Assembly: GCA_964628465.1 (NCBI GenBank)
Contig: CAZVOA010000013.1
Location: forward strand, 16,511 to 80,510
DNA from: JAFGPS01 sp964628465
GTDB taxonomy: Bacteria > Planctomycetota > Phycisphaerae > Sedimentisphaerales > Anaerobacaceae
Reading direction: 5' to 3'
Length of the DNA stretch: 64,000 nt
Both the position numbers and the translations under genes were made by a program. Below the pieces are notes generated by a model. It searched no databases. It was not told the DNA's origin and saw nothing but the letters and a program-made list of their open reading frames with translations. Of the stretch, positions 26,263 to 36,243 are shown one piece after another (position 1 is the first letter of the stretch; every line of letters starts with the position of its first letter).

Positions 26263-27300
26263 TTAACTTCGATATTTCCTGAGCATATCAAGAAGATGCT
26301 GCATATCGTCTGGAAACGGCGCTTCAAACCTAACCAATTTATCATCTTTAGGATGTTTGAATTCCAAACTGAAAGCATGTAATGCTACTCGATTTATTAC
26401 AGGGTCCTGAATGGCTGTCTCAGAATCTTCCAACTGCCATTGATATACAAGCTTTCCGCCGTACATATCATCGGCAACAATAGGATGTTTTATATGTGCT
26501 AAATGCACCCTGATTTGATGTGTTCTGCCGGTTTTCGGAGTTAATTTTAAAAGTGAAAAACCACGGAACGGCTCTATAACCTCATAAAACGTAATAGATT
26601 CTTTTCCTTCTTCAGGCCGAACCGCGTATTTTTCTCTTATTTGAGGATGAACACCAAGAGAAGCCTTAATTCTGTCGGCGGTAAGTTCAGGCGTACCGTG
26701 AACAATCGCAAGATATGTTTTGTTTATTTCGCGATTTTCAAATTGTTTCGCGATTTTCCATTGTGCGGTATTATTTTTTGTAATAACCATTACGCCGGTT
26801 GTATTTCTATCGAGACGATGCACAATACCGGGGCGAAATTCCCCAAGCCCATCGGACAGTTCATTCGAGTAAAAAGCAAGCGCGTTTACTAATGTTCCGT
26901 GTGTATTGCTGCGGGCTGGATGTACGATAATACCCGCCTGCTTATTAATAATGATTATATCTTCGTCTTCATGAATTATATTCAACGGAATATCTTCAGG
27001 AAAAATCTCTCTGCTGGGAGGTTCAGGCACTATAAAAGATACTTCATCGCCAGGACTAAGCTTATAACTCGGCTTGGCGATTTTGCCGTTGACTTTGGTT
27101 TCGCCCTGCCTGATTGCTTCCTGAATATAATTTCGGCTCAGGTGACTATACCGGCCATGAAGATATTTATCAAGTCTGCGTTCTTTAATTGAGGGTCCGA
27201 CACGAAGCGTCAAAGGCTGACCAAATGCTATTTCGTCAGATTCAACTAAATCGTCTTCTATTTCCGGATTCTCGCTTTGTAAATCATCAGACATACACAT
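26263..27300 (-). CDS. Ribosomal large-subunit pseudouridine synthase, RluD type
   Basis: A 345-residue enzyme that isomerises uridines in 23S rRNA. It has an N-terminal S4 RNA-binding domain (about 35-95, RLDKYLHGRYSHLSRNYIQE) and the catalytic domain with the active Asp in GIVHRLDRNTTGVMVITKN, then LLKLTPKTGRTHQIRVHLAH. The start is ATG at 27300 or 27294; neither has a clear ribosome-binding site, which fits its position only 7 bp after the upstream TPR gene (translational coupling). Confidence 0.94.
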   Translation of the reverse strand: MCMSDDLQSENPEIEDDLVESDEIAFGQPLTLRVGPSIKERRLDKYLHGRYSHLSRNYIQEAIRQGETKVNGKIAKPSYKLSPGDEVSFIVPEPPSREIFPEDIPLNIIHEDEDIIIINKQAGIIVHPARSNTHGTLVNALAFYSNELSDGLGEFRPGIVHRLDRNTTGVMVITKNNTAQWKIAKQFENREINKTYLAIVHGTPELTADRIKASLGVHPQIREKYAVRPEEGKESITFYEVIEPFRGFSLLKLTPKTGRTHQIRVHLAHIKHPIVADDMYGGKLVYQWQLEDSETAIQDPVINRVALHAFSLEFKHPKDDKLVRFEAPFPDDMQHLLDMLRKYRS

Positions 27301-27307
27301 TTACAAA

Positions 27308-28180
27308 TTATAGTTCCAGATTATTAATGTCATCAGAAATATCAATTTCAGTTGGAAGATTGCTTTCTATTGGTAATGCTGAATTAATGGGAGCATTTAC
27401 ATCAGAATCAATAACCATAGGTAAATTCGCATCACCGACATTTCTATTTGCATTACGCAGCAGTTCAGTCAATGGATCAAGCACAGCATTTGGATCCGGC
27501 GTCGGTTGAGCTGGTGCGGCCTGAAATACAATATCCTGTTTATAATCATCCATGATGCTTAGACGCAGTTGTGCTTTGCTTACAGTGATCGTACCGGCAT
27601 AATCGGCATTTTCAAGTATGCCGTTATATATCTTGCGTGCTTCCTCGAATTCACCGAGTTCTTCCGCACATAATCCCAAACCGAATTCAGCAAGACCTTT
27701 GATTGTTTTATCCGAAGGTTTTTCAGCTATCGCGTCGGCATAATTTTTCTTTGCCCTGTTTATTTTCTCTACCAAATCTTTCTGGCTTATGATTTCATTT
27801 CGATATTGCAGTTCCGACCTGACAGCATCCGCAGCTTTAATACGTGCGAAAGCAGCGATATTTTTATTACCGGTTGTTCCCGCGAATTTTTCCAGTTCAA
27901 CAGCGTTATTAATAAGTAAAAACGACAAGTCACTGCCCGGCTGGCTTAATATCTGAGATTTCTTAAATAAGACATCATCCACCAGAGTTGTAAATTTTTC
28001 ATGCTCACCGGATTGCGTTTTTTTAGAGACAGCTCTCCAGCCGTAAAAACCTGCGACAACAACAATCGCGGCGATTACGATTAGAATTGTATTAAGATTT
28101 TCTTTCGACCATTGAGGCAGATGGGTCAACCAATCGGCCAGCTCATTCGATTTCAATTCGTGTCTATGCTCTGATTTCAT
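27308..28180 (-). CDS. Membrane-anchored tetratricopeptide protein
   Basis: A 290-residue protein with a cytoplasmic start (MKSEHRHELKSNELADWL), a single membrane helix at about 30-50 (LNTILIVIAAIVVVAGFYGW) and a helical extracytoplasmic part with TPR-like repeats (IKGLAELGLGLCAEELGEFE). The layout resembles YfgM-type ancillary translocon proteins. The last 60 residues are rich in Pro, Asn and Asp. It is the first gene of a two-gene unit with the pseudouridine synthase. Confidence 0.75.
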   Translation of the reverse strand: MKSEHRHELKSNELADWLTHLPQWSKENLNTILIVIAAIVVVAGFYGWRAVSKKTQSGEHEKFTTLVDDVLFKKSQILSQPGSDLSFLLINNAVELEKFAGTTGNKNIAAFARIKAADAVRSELQYRNEIISQKDLVEKINRAKKNYADAIAEKPSDKTIKGLAEFGLGLCAEELGEFEEARKIYNGILENADYAGTITVSKAQLRLSIMDDYKQDIVFQAAPAQPTPDPNAVLDPLTELLRNANRNVGDANLPMVIDSDVNAPINSALPIESNLPTEIDISDDINNLEL

Positions 28181-28396
28181 TTTCTCTACTGCTCACTTAA
28201 ATTATTTCATTGTTAGTAACGAACATTTACTTAATTAAACCATAGAATTAATATAATTTTATGGTAACAAAACCTGAATTTTAACAGGATTTCTTTTAAC
28301 TTGCAATAGCCATATATACCGATTAATATTTTATATAGTAGATTTAACCGGATTCCGGGATAATTTTTATGGAAAATCGCCGAAAGGACGCGTATT

Positions 28397-30256
28397 TTGA
28401 AAAATAAAATAAAACTGCTGATTTTCAACATATCTTTTTCATCCATTTTCTTTAGTCCTATATTATACGCAAATGGACAGAATTTTACAGATACAAAACA
28501 GGCTATTATACCAAAAGGGCTGGAAAACATTTGGGATTCATCTAAATATATAAGCATTGACGAAATAAAGCCCGGAATGGAAGCATATTGCCTGACAGAA
28601 TACAGTATCGCGGGTATAGAAAAATTTTCTTTGGATGTAATTGATGTAGTACGTGATTTGGAGGTTGGTAAAAATGTAATATTGGTTAAAGGCACAGATG
28701 AGAGATTTATAAAAACCGGCCCTGTAGCCGGATGCAGCGGCTCACCTGTTTATATCGAAGGAAGATTAGCGGGCGCATTGGCTTATACATGGAGTTATAG
28801 TACCGAGCCGCTTTACGCGGCTACGCCAATAGAAGATATGCTTGGAATTGACCAGGCCAAACAAAAACCAACTGCAAAAACCGTTGCATTGGAATATGAT
28901 TTTACAACTCCGGTAAATTTTACACGAGTGAACAGCGGCTATAAAAAAACATTAACAAAACTTACGAAAACTTCTTCCGGACTGAATCCACTGCCAAGCC
29001 CATTATTCGCATCCGGGATTTCTACACAAATTCCGGAACTATTCAAGTCAATAACAGAACCGTTTGGACTTATGGTAGTCTCCGGCGGAGGAAACAGCAA
29101 TACTACCGAAGGAAAAAACTCGAATATAAAATTAGTACCAGGCGCAAGTCTTGGCGTACCATTAGTCAGCGGCGACATTAAACTTTCCACAATGGGAACT
29201 GTAACGGAAGTAATAGGTGATAAAGTTTATGGTTTCGGCCATATGCTTCTCGGTTTCGGTAACGTGAATTTGCCAATAGCTACCGGCAAAGTACATACAA
29301 TCGTTTCAAACCTATCAAGTTCATTTAAGATGGCTTCGGTATTGGATACTGTTGGCACTTTGAAATTCGATGAATCAACCGGCGTTATCGGGCAAATTGG
29401 TGAAATACCAAAAACGATTCCATTTAAAATAAAAGTTGACCATTGCAACGATTCGCAAATCAGAACTTATAATTGCCGGATTGCCAGCAACGCACTCGTT
29501 ACACCGGCATATCTTGAAATGGCTTTAACCGGAGCGGCTACTAAATCAAGTGACCTTCCTACTGAACACACGATAGAATATCAATTCGATATCGGCTTAG
29601 GAAACGGCGAAGTTCTTTCATGTAATAATATTTCAACTGATAAGAAATTAAATGAAGTCGTTGGCGAATGCGTTGCGGTAGTTACACTCATAATGGACAA
29701 TCCTTTCAAGAAAATAGATGTTAATTCCATTGACTGCAAAATTAACATTAAACCGAAAAACATCAGTTCAAATATCTGGTCCGTGGACCTGTCAAAATCT
29801 GAAGTAAAAGCCGGCGAGACAATTGATATCACCGTAATAGTAGAATCATATCTCGGTGAAAAAAAGAAATACAAACAAAGCATTAAAATACCTGAAGATT
29901 TAAAACCTGACACATACGATTTAAGTATAAGCGGCTCAGGAGGGTATGAAGATTTTATAACAAAAGCGGCTCCGCATAAATTTGTCGCACAAAACGCACC
30001 GGATTTAATCGACGCAATAAATAATCTTCTCAGTATAGAAAGGAATAAGTTGTATTTTGTACTTGTTTTGCCAAGCAGCGGCATAACACTCGAAAAAGCC
30101 GAACTTCCTGATTTACCCGCGACTAAAACAATAATACTTCAGGACAAAAAGAGAGGAATAAATGTACGTCCGTATCAAAACTGGATTGAAAAAAAGATTG
30201 ATATCGACTCTGTTGTCGCAAATCAGAAAGTCATGAAAATAACTGTTGTAGAATAA
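28397..30256 (+). CDS. Exported SpoIVB-type (S55) serine peptidase
   Basis: A 619-residue exported protein. After a signal peptide comes a region with GMEAYCLTEYSIAG and, at residues about 109-127, PVAGCSGSPVYIEGRLAGAL, which matches the S55 (SpoIVB) active-site segment; Ser 116 is the likely nucleophile. The first 350 residues fit the S55 domain; the C-terminal part is beta-rich with an Ig-like pattern. In Bacillus SpoIVB cuts a signalling protein during sporulation; in planctomycetes the role is unknown. The start is TTG, supported by AAAGGA 8-9 bases upstream. It is followed after 23 bp by a large exported propeller protein. Confidence 0.83.
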   Translation: MKNKIKLLIFNISFSSIFFSPILYANGQNFTDTKQAIIPKGLENIWDSSKYISIDEIKPGMEAYCLTEYSIAGIEKFSLDVIDVVRDLEVGKNVILVKGTDERFIKTGPVAGCSGSPVYIEGRLAGALAYTWSYSTEPLYAATPIEDMLGIDQAKQKPTAKTVALEYDFTTPVNFTRVNSGYKKTLTKLTKTSSGLNPLPSPLFASGISTQIPELFKSITEPFGLMVVSGGGNSNTTEGKNSNIKLVPGASLGVPLVSGDIKLSTMGTVTEVIGDKVYGFGHMLLGFGNVNLPIATGKVHTIVSNLSSSFKMASVLDTVGTLKFDESTGVIGQIGEIPKTIPFKIKVDHCNDSQIRTYNCRIASNALVTPAYLEMALTGAATKSSDLPTEHTIEYQFDIGLGNGEVLSCNNISTDKKLNEVVGECVAVVTLIMDNPFKKIDVNSIDCKINIKPKNISSNIWSVDLSKSEVKAGETIDITVIVESYLGEKKKYKQSIKIPEDLKPDTYDLSISGSGGYEDFITKAAPHKFVAQNAPDLIDAINNLLSIERNKLYFVLVLPSSGITLEKAELPDLPATKTIILQDKKRGINVRPYQNWIEKKIDIDSVVANQKVMKITVVE

Positions 30257-30279
30257 ATTCAAATAAAAACAGGAGCAAA

Positions 30280-32619
30280 ATGAATAATCATTATTTTATG
30301 AAGACCAAAAATTTAATCGTAATATTTTTATGCCTGATGATGTGTTCAGTTTCAATGGCGGTAACCAGCAAAATCACTCGTCACTCAACAAGCGCAGACT
30401 TAAATAAAGGTACAACCGAAAATACAATAATCAGTTCACGTGGTATAATTCAACTCGGACTTGGCGAGGAAAACGTTATTGCAGAGTTCGATGATTTTGC
30501 CGAAGCATGGTCGATAAACAGCATCGTCGTAAGCGGCGGAACTATGTTTTTCGGAACCAGTCCGAACGGCGGAATTTATCGTTACAGCCTTAACAAGCTT
30601 ACAAAGATATATCCTCTTGCGGAAAAAAACGATTCGGAAAATAAACTCGATAACAAAGAAGAAGGCGAATCTGTTAAAATTCAGGAAAAGCTGACAAACG
30701 AACATATTTTCGCGATGACAACTGATATATCAGGAAGATTGCTTGTCGGCATAAGCGGCAAAACCTGTAAACTTTGCAGATTTGACGGCGATAAAATGGT
30801 AACTGTTTACGAGCCAAATGAAGCGATGTATATTTACGCGATAACTCTCGATGATACCGGCAATATTTATTTGGGTACAGGCCCAAAAGGAAATATTTAT
30901 AAACTTGATTCGCTCGGCAAAAAAGCAGAACTTGTTTATACCAGCAGAGACAAAAACATTTTATCTCTTGCATTCGGGCAGGATGGATTTTTATATGCCG
31001 GCGCGGATGAGAGAGGTTTAATTTACAAAATTAATATCAAAAATAAAGAAGCAACAGTGTTGTACGATAGTGATCAGCCGGAAATCGCGTCGTTACTTTT
31101 TTTTGCGAAATCAGGTACGCCGTCTGGAATCAACATGGATACACTTTATGCGGCGGCTACATCAGCGCAAATTGTAAAAACACAAACACAATTTGCCGCT
31201 TCAATACCAGAAATTCTTCCTTCGGGACGACCGGAGATACTGGAGAATCCCAAGGATAAAGACGACGAAAAAAATGATGATGAAAAAGAAAATGGAACAA
31301 GTCCGATTATTTCCCCGGAAGCCGGACAAAAGCTTGAAGTTGCCAATATAAAGGAAACTGAACCACCAAAAGCTGTGCAGGGAACACCGCCAATCACCAG
31401 GGGAACAAGGCCGCGAACGGCAAGTAATTTATACAAAATAAGCAAAGATGGTTTTGTAACAGATGTTTTTGGCGAATCAGCCGTCTTTTTCTGCCTTGCA
31501 CAAAAAGAAAATAAACTTCTGGTCGGAACGGGTAATAATGCTCAACTTTATAGTATAGATCCGGAACAGGAGCAGCAGTCAATTATTTATGAGGATAAAA
31601 AAGCAACACAAATAACCGCGATTACAGTTGACGGCGATGATATTTATCTTGGCACGGCAAATCCCGCGAAGATAATTAAGTTAGGCTCTGGATTCGCGAA
31701 AGAAGGAACTTATATTTCAGATTTAATCGATGCCGGCCAGCCTTCTCAATGGGGAAAATTACAGCTTGAAGCCGACATTCCAGCCGGATGTAAAGTAAAA
31801 GTCGCTTCACGAAGCGGAAATGTTAAAGATGTCAACGACCCTGCTTTTTCTTCGTGGACCGAGCCGGAAGATATAACCGGGCCGGTACAATTAAAATGCC
31901 CTCTCGGCAGATTCTGCCAGTATAAACTTATACTTCAAAGCAATTACGGCTCTTCATCTCCACTTATCAGGGAAATTGTTGTCGCCAATACAGTCCCTAA
32001 CCTACCGCCTAAAGTGGAATCTGTTACAATTAACAGGATACTGACAGGAATCAAGGCAGGAACAGTCAGAATTACATACATCGCGAAAGATGATAATGAT
32101 GACAATTTGATTTACAAAATCGATTTCAGGAAAATCGGCAGAAGCAACTGGATTGAATTGATTGACGACCAGGAAACCGTTACTTTCGAGTGGGATGGAA
32201 AAACAGTCGAAGACGGTAAATATGAAATTAGAATTACCGCAAGCGATGAAAGAAGCAATACATCCTTAACAAAACTAAACGGAACAAGAGTCAGTGAGCC
32301 GATTATTATTGATAACACCGGACCGGTAGTAAAGAAACTCAGCGAAATGAACAGGCAGGAAAATAATCGCCAGTTCAGGATTTTCACATTTGAAATTACA
32401 GATGAATTAAGCGCTATCGGTAAACTTGAATACACAATTGACAGCAATGAAAACTGGATAAGCTCGATTCCTGATGATTTGGTTTACGATACAACCATAG
32501 AACACTTTACGATAGCAATAGACTCAGAGAAATATTTACCCAAAGGCGATCATGTTCTGACAATAAAAGTAAGTGATTCTGTTGGGAATGTACAGTATAA
32601 GACGTTTGAGATTAATTAG
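30280..32619 (+). CDS. Exported beta-propeller protein with C-terminal Ig-like domains
   Basis: A 779-residue exported protein. Behind a signal sequence (MKTKNLIVIFLCLMMCSVSM) come repeated blades such as TSPNGGIYRYSLNKLTKIYP, IYLGTGPKGNIYKLDSLGK, FLYAGADERGLIYKI, LLVGTGNNAQLYSI and IYLGTANPAKIIKL, separated by an acidic linker at about 325-370 (KDKDDEKNDDEKENG). The C-terminal 200 residues have two beta-sandwich-like repeats ending in DHVLTIKVSDSVGN. AGGAG precedes the ATG at 30280. It is probably co-transcribed with the S55 peptidase 23 bp upstream and may be its substrate or partner (inference). Confidence 0.75.
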   Translation: MNNHYFMKTKNLIVIFLCLMMCSVSMAVTSKITRHSTSADLNKGTTENTIISSRGIIQLGLGEENVIAEFDDFAEAWSINSIVVSGGTMFFGTSPNGGIYRYSLNKLTKIYPLAEKNDSENKLDNKEEGESVKIQEKLTNEHIFAMTTDISGRLLVGISGKTCKLCRFDGDKMVTVYEPNEAMYIYAITLDDTGNIYLGTGPKGNIYKLDSLGKKAELVYTSRDKNILSLAFGQDGFLYAGADERGLIYKINIKNKEATVLYDSDQPEIASLLFFAKSGTPSGINMDTLYAAATSAQIVKTQTQFAASIPEILPSGRPEILENPKDKDDEKNDDEKENGTSPIISPEAGQKLEVANIKETEPPKAVQGTPPITRGTRPRTASNLYKISKDGFVTDVFGESAVFFCLAQKENKLLVGTGNNAQLYSIDPEQEQQSIIYEDKKATQITAITVDGDDIYLGTANPAKIIKLGSGFAKEGTYISDLIDAGQPSQWGKLQLEADIPAGCKVKVASRSGNVKDVNDPAFSSWTEPEDITGPVQLKCPLGRFCQYKLILQSNYGSSSPLIREIVVANTVPNLPPKVESVTINRILTGIKAGTVRITYIAKDDNDDNLIYKIDFRKIGRSNWIELIDDQETVTFEWDGKTVEDGKYEIRITASDERSNTSLTKLNGTRVSEPIIIDNTGPVVKKLSEMNRQENNRQFRIFTFEITDELSAIGKLEYTIDSNENWISSIPDDLVYDTTIEHFTIAIDSEKYLPKGDHVLTIKVSDSVGNVQYKTFEIN

Positions 32620-32689
32620 TCGTGCGTCATACGTGATGTGTATTACGAAAAACGAATTCCTTTTTTCTCAATACGCAATACAATTTAAT

Positions 32690-33493
32690 TTAACTTCCGC
32701 CCGATGAAGTCCTGTATGGTTCTCTATGCGGCCAGCCGTATTTCTCGAAAAGCCCAAACTCTTTTCCAGAATTATCGTTTGGATTATTTTGCAGACCGGA
32801 ACGAACACTTTCGGCATGACCATCTACAAAAACCGCATTTGCGGTACCGTTATTTAAGTCAGAAGCAGTAGCATTATGGAAAGTCCCGAACCAGTCATTT
32901 CCATTCGACCACAAAGCATTATCGTTCAGAACGGTGTTACAACCCGGTCGAAGCCACATATTTTCTTCAGAAAAGAAAAATACCTTAGCTTTGTTTCTTG
33001 TTATCTCTGAAGATCTGAGAACCCCGCTTCCCTCAGCATAATTATATCTTTTCATCCCTAAAAACGCGTTCATGCTGTAACTATACATAGGAACAACTTC
33101 AATATCGGGATTATGTCTTGGATGTTTCTGGCCGGTGGTTTTTGCCAAACTATTAAACCTTGGGCATAAATGAGCTTTCATTTCTTTCAAATATGTCCAT
33201 AACGGACCATCAGGAGGATATCTTTTATCATGCCATCTGCAGTAACTTTGATATCCAAGTTCCGGCTGACTGTTGGAAACGAGGGAAAATTCAGGATTGG
33301 GATAATAATCATCGTTATCGCTTAAATAAACAGATTGTACTATTCCATATTGACGAAGAGTTGAACGGCAAACTAACTCATATCCCTGCTCTCTCGCCAG
33401 TTGCATTGCAGGCAGTAAGATACCTATCAACATAGCGATTATCGCCACCACCACCATTAACTCGATCAATGTGAAAGCTTGTATCTTTCTCAT
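32690..33493 (-). CDS. Pseudopilin-like protein with FTLIEL leader and C-terminal DGH motif
   Basis: A 267-residue secreted pseudopilin. MRKIQA precedes the cut site and FTLIELMVVVAIIAMLIGIL is the transmembrane helix with Glu 5. The body has the usual LAREQGYELVCRSTLRQYGI and the C-terminal ANAVFVDGHAESVRSG, the H-X9-DG signature of planctomycete pseudopilins. It could be an exported surface protein or a minor component of a type II/IV-like apparatus. It is monocistronic and faces the comEC gene head to head across an AT-rich gap of 159 bp. Confidence 0.88.
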   Translation of the reverse strand: MRKIQAFTLIELMVVVAIIAMLIGILLPAMQLAREQGYELVCRSTLRQYGIVQSVYLSDNDDYYPNPEFSLVSNSQPELGYQSYCRWHDKRYPPDGPLWTYLKEMKAHLCPRFNSLAKTTGQKHPRHNPDIEVVPMYSYSMNAFLGMKRYNYAEGSGVLRSSEITRNKAKVFFFSEENMWLRPGCNTVLNDNALWSNGNDWFGTFHNATASDLNNGTANAVFVDGHAESVRSGLQNNPNDNSGKEFGLFEKYGWPHREPYRTSSGGS

Positions 33494-33652
33494 ATGTTAT
33501 CAATTATACAATTTTTTTACATTTTGTTAATAGGTAAAATACTATTTTTTTATTTTTTATCCTATAAAATCCTTGATTTCAATAAATATTTTGTGATATT
33601 TTACTTTTTTCGAGGTTTTCTTTAATTTTTTATTATTTTTTATTTATAACAA

Positions 33653-36190
33653 ATGGATGATATCCAGAGGAAATTAGCTTTAATTGATAAACAGTTTTCG
33701 AGAATTCCTTCACATGAATTCATTTTGGGACACTGTCCGTTAGTGTTTATAGCGTTCGGATTGATTTTTGGTATTATCATCCAAAATTATGTAGTTTTTC
33801 CAATAATTATCTGGTTTGGAATCCTCTTTCTCAATTTGATGATAATCATTCTACTATTTGCTTTTAAAACAAATTCCGCCAAAGTTAGATATTTTTCCGC
33901 TTATCTTGCCCTCATTTGTTTTCTTTGTCTTGGCTCTATCCGGCTGACAAGTTATATTGAGCCGCAATCCAATGATATCGAAAAATATGTCTCCAATGAG
34001 CCGGTTTTGGCGACAATTCGGGGCTATATAACAACTGAACCGCGTACAAATAAACTTTCGGATTGGAAATTCTCCAGTTTTATGCCGTCCGATCCGGGAA
34101 GCGGTTTTTATATGAAAATATCAGAAATTGAATCAAAATCCGGCTGGGCAAAAGTAAACGGGACTTTAAGAGTTTTTATAAATGAACTTGTATTGGATTT
34201 ATCGCTCGGTGATTATATCCAGGCTTATTGCTGGCTGGATACTTTTAAGCCGCCGTCAAATCCGGGACAATTCAATACAGCCAACCATCTTATGAAACAA
34301 GGTGTTTTCGTCGGAGCATCGATAAAATCACGTTCAGGAATCAGGGTTATCCAAAAATCAGGTAAAGAAACTTTCACGTTTATTAAAAACAAAATCAGGG
34401 AATTAGCCGAAGCTGCTTTATTGGATGACATGACAAATGACGACAGCAATGGTCTTCTACAGGCTTTACTTTTAGGTTACAGGGGTGATATTGACAGTGA
34501 CACAAACGAAGCTTTCCGCAAAACAGGTCTCTCACATTATATAAGTCTTTCAGGCCTGCACATGGGTATAATTATCGGGATAGTCTGGTGGTTCAGCACA
34601 ATCACGGGCTTTATGAAACGAGGCCGCTCAGTAATTTGTATTATTGCGATTATTGTATTTTTGATGGTTATCCCGCCCAAAGCCCCTACTCTCAGAGCTT
34701 CGATTATAGCTGTGATGTTTTGCCTGTCATTTATTATCAGGCGACAGGCAAACCCGATTAATACATTATCATTATCAGCGATAATTTTATTACTCATAAG
34801 ACCGACACAATTATTTGAAGCAGGCTGGCAATTATCTTTCGTTTCGGTTTTGGGCATTATCTTATTCTCCAAAGATATTTATTACTTTTTTCATGAAAAA
34901 CTCGACTACTTAATCCGGGCAAAATCATTAAATCAAACAAGAAAAAATATTTATTCAATCGCTTTTATAGCAGACAAGGCAATAGCATTATTTTCTGTCG
35001 GGCTTGGGGCATGGATAGCAAGTGCCGGAATTCTGCTATACCATTTTCATACAATCACGCCGCTCGCGAGTTTATGGACTGTGCTTGTGTTTCCTTTTGT
35101 AAGTGCAATTTTAATACTGGGTTTCCTGAAAATACTTTTATTTTTCATTTTCCCAACTCTTAGCACCCTTTTGGGTGTATTCGTCTCATGGTTGTCAGTT
35201 GTCCTTATTTCTATTGTAAAACTTTTAGCCCGGTTTGATATATCAGAAATACTGATTGGGCATGTTTCTTTAAGGATTATTTATTGTTTGTATTTTATTA
35301 TTATTGCTTTCCTTCTGTTCTTTTACAGCTACCCTTCCTTGAGACGAAAGCTGATTTTCGCGGCTATTCCATTACTGATTTTTTTTACCGGCACACTCAA
35401 ATGGCAACATAGAAGTAACGATAATCTTGTTTTAACATGTCTCGATGTCGGGCATGGGCAGGCGATTTTTCTTCAGTCGCCGGACGGTGAAAATATTCTT
35501 TTCGATGCCGGTTCAATGTACATGAGTGACATAGGTCAAAGAATAGTAATTCCATTTTTAATTTATTCCGGCATAAACAAAATTGATGCTGTAATGATAA
35601 GCCATAATGATATAGACCACATCAACGGAATACCGGAAATCGCTGAATTCTGTAATGTTGGTAATATTTACGCCAATGAAGACTTCTTCAGCAAAACAGA
35701 TGAATGGGGAACCGCGAGTTTTTTAAGAGATTGCTTACGTGAAACAGGTATAGAAATTCAACATCTCGATAAAATTAATATTTCCAGCAAGCAGGTACAA
35801 ATAACTACACTCTGGCCGAAGCAAAATGATAATTGGAGACAGGATTTAAGTGATAATGACAAATCTCTCGTGATACTCATAGAATTCCGCAAAATTAAAA
35901 TACTTATATGTTCAGACATAGAGCAATTCGCACAAAAAGAATTGTTACAATTGTATCCCGATTTGAAAGCTGACATTGTCGCAGTTCCGCATCACGGCTC
36001 ATCAAATACCCTCGACCCGGATTTTCTCGGAAGTCTCAACGCGGAAATTCTGATTTGCAGTACAGATAAAACTCCTGCAATAAAGAGTTCTGGGCAATTA
36101 TTTTACACATCAAGAGATGGGGCAATAAGAATTTCCATTGATAAGCAAGGATATCAAGAAGTGTGTACATACAATAAAAAAAGTGACTAA
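33653..36190 (+). CDS. comEC: ComEC/Rec2 family DNA-uptake channel
   Basis: An 845-residue inner-membrane protein needed to bring single-stranded DNA into the cell in competent bacteria. The order is a DUF4131-like N-terminal part (about 20-200), the competence channel domain with many helices (about 250-560, starting near SHYISLSGLHMGIIIGIVWW), and a C-terminal metallo-beta-lactamase domain (about 590-845) with LTCLDVGHGQAIF, SHNDIDHINGI and VAVPHHGSSNTLDPDFL. No Shine-Dalgarno is visible before the ATG. The last codons overlap a hairpin of the AGTGACTAAAG repeat family. No ComEA is adjacent; the prepilin peptidase lies close by. Confidence 0.93.
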   Translation: MDDIQRKLALIDKQFSRIPSHEFILGHCPLVFIAFGLIFGIIIQNYVVFPIIIWFGILFLNLMIIILLFAFKTNSAKVRYFSAYLALICFLCLGSIRLTSYIEPQSNDIEKYVSNEPVLATIRGYITTEPRTNKLSDWKFSSFMPSDPGSGFYMKISEIESKSGWAKVNGTLRVFINELVLDLSLGDYIQAYCWLDTFKPPSNPGQFNTANHLMKQGVFVGASIKSRSGIRVIQKSGKETFTFIKNKIRELAEAALLDDMTNDDSNGLLQALLLGYRGDIDSDTNEAFRKTGLSHYISLSGLHMGIIIGIVWWFSTITGFMKRGRSVICIIAIIVFLMVIPPKAPTLRASIIAVMFCLSFIIRRQANPINTLSLSAIILLLIRPTQLFEAGWQLSFVSVLGIILFSKDIYYFFHEKLDYLIRAKSLNQTRKNIYSIAFIADKAIALFSVGLGAWIASAGILLYHFHTITPLASLWTVLVFPFVSAILILGFLKILLFFIFPTLSTLLGVFVSWLSVVLISIVKLLARFDISEILIGHVSLRIIYCLYFIIIAFLLFFYSYPSLRRKLIFAAIPLLIFFTGTLKWQHRSNDNLVLTCLDVGHGQAIFLQSPDGENILFDAGSMYMSDIGQRIVIPFLIYSGINKIDAVMISHNDIDHINGIPEIAEFCNVGNIYANEDFFSKTDEWGTASFLRDCLRETGIEIQHLDKINISSKQVQITTLWPKQNDNWRQDLSDNDKSLVILIEFRKIKILICSDIEQFAQKELLQLYPDLKADIVAVPHHGSSNTLDPDFLGSLNAEILICSTDKTPAIKSSGQLFYTSRDGAIRISIDKQGYQEVCTYNKKSD

Positions 36191-36217
36191 AGAAGAACGA
36201 AACAACTTTAGTCACTT
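36181..36217. repeat. AGTGACTAAAG palindrome overlapping the comEC stop, possible terminator
   Basis: AAGTGACTAAAG and CTTTAGTCACTT form a perfect 12-bp stem around a 13-base loop between two convergent genes. It begins in the last Lys-Ser-Asp codons of comEC. The core matches the repeats at 53.9, 56.4 and 63.75 kb. It may also end transcription from both sides. Confidence 0.7.
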
Positions 36218-36243
36218 TCAATTTTAGGCACTTATAACTTGTT

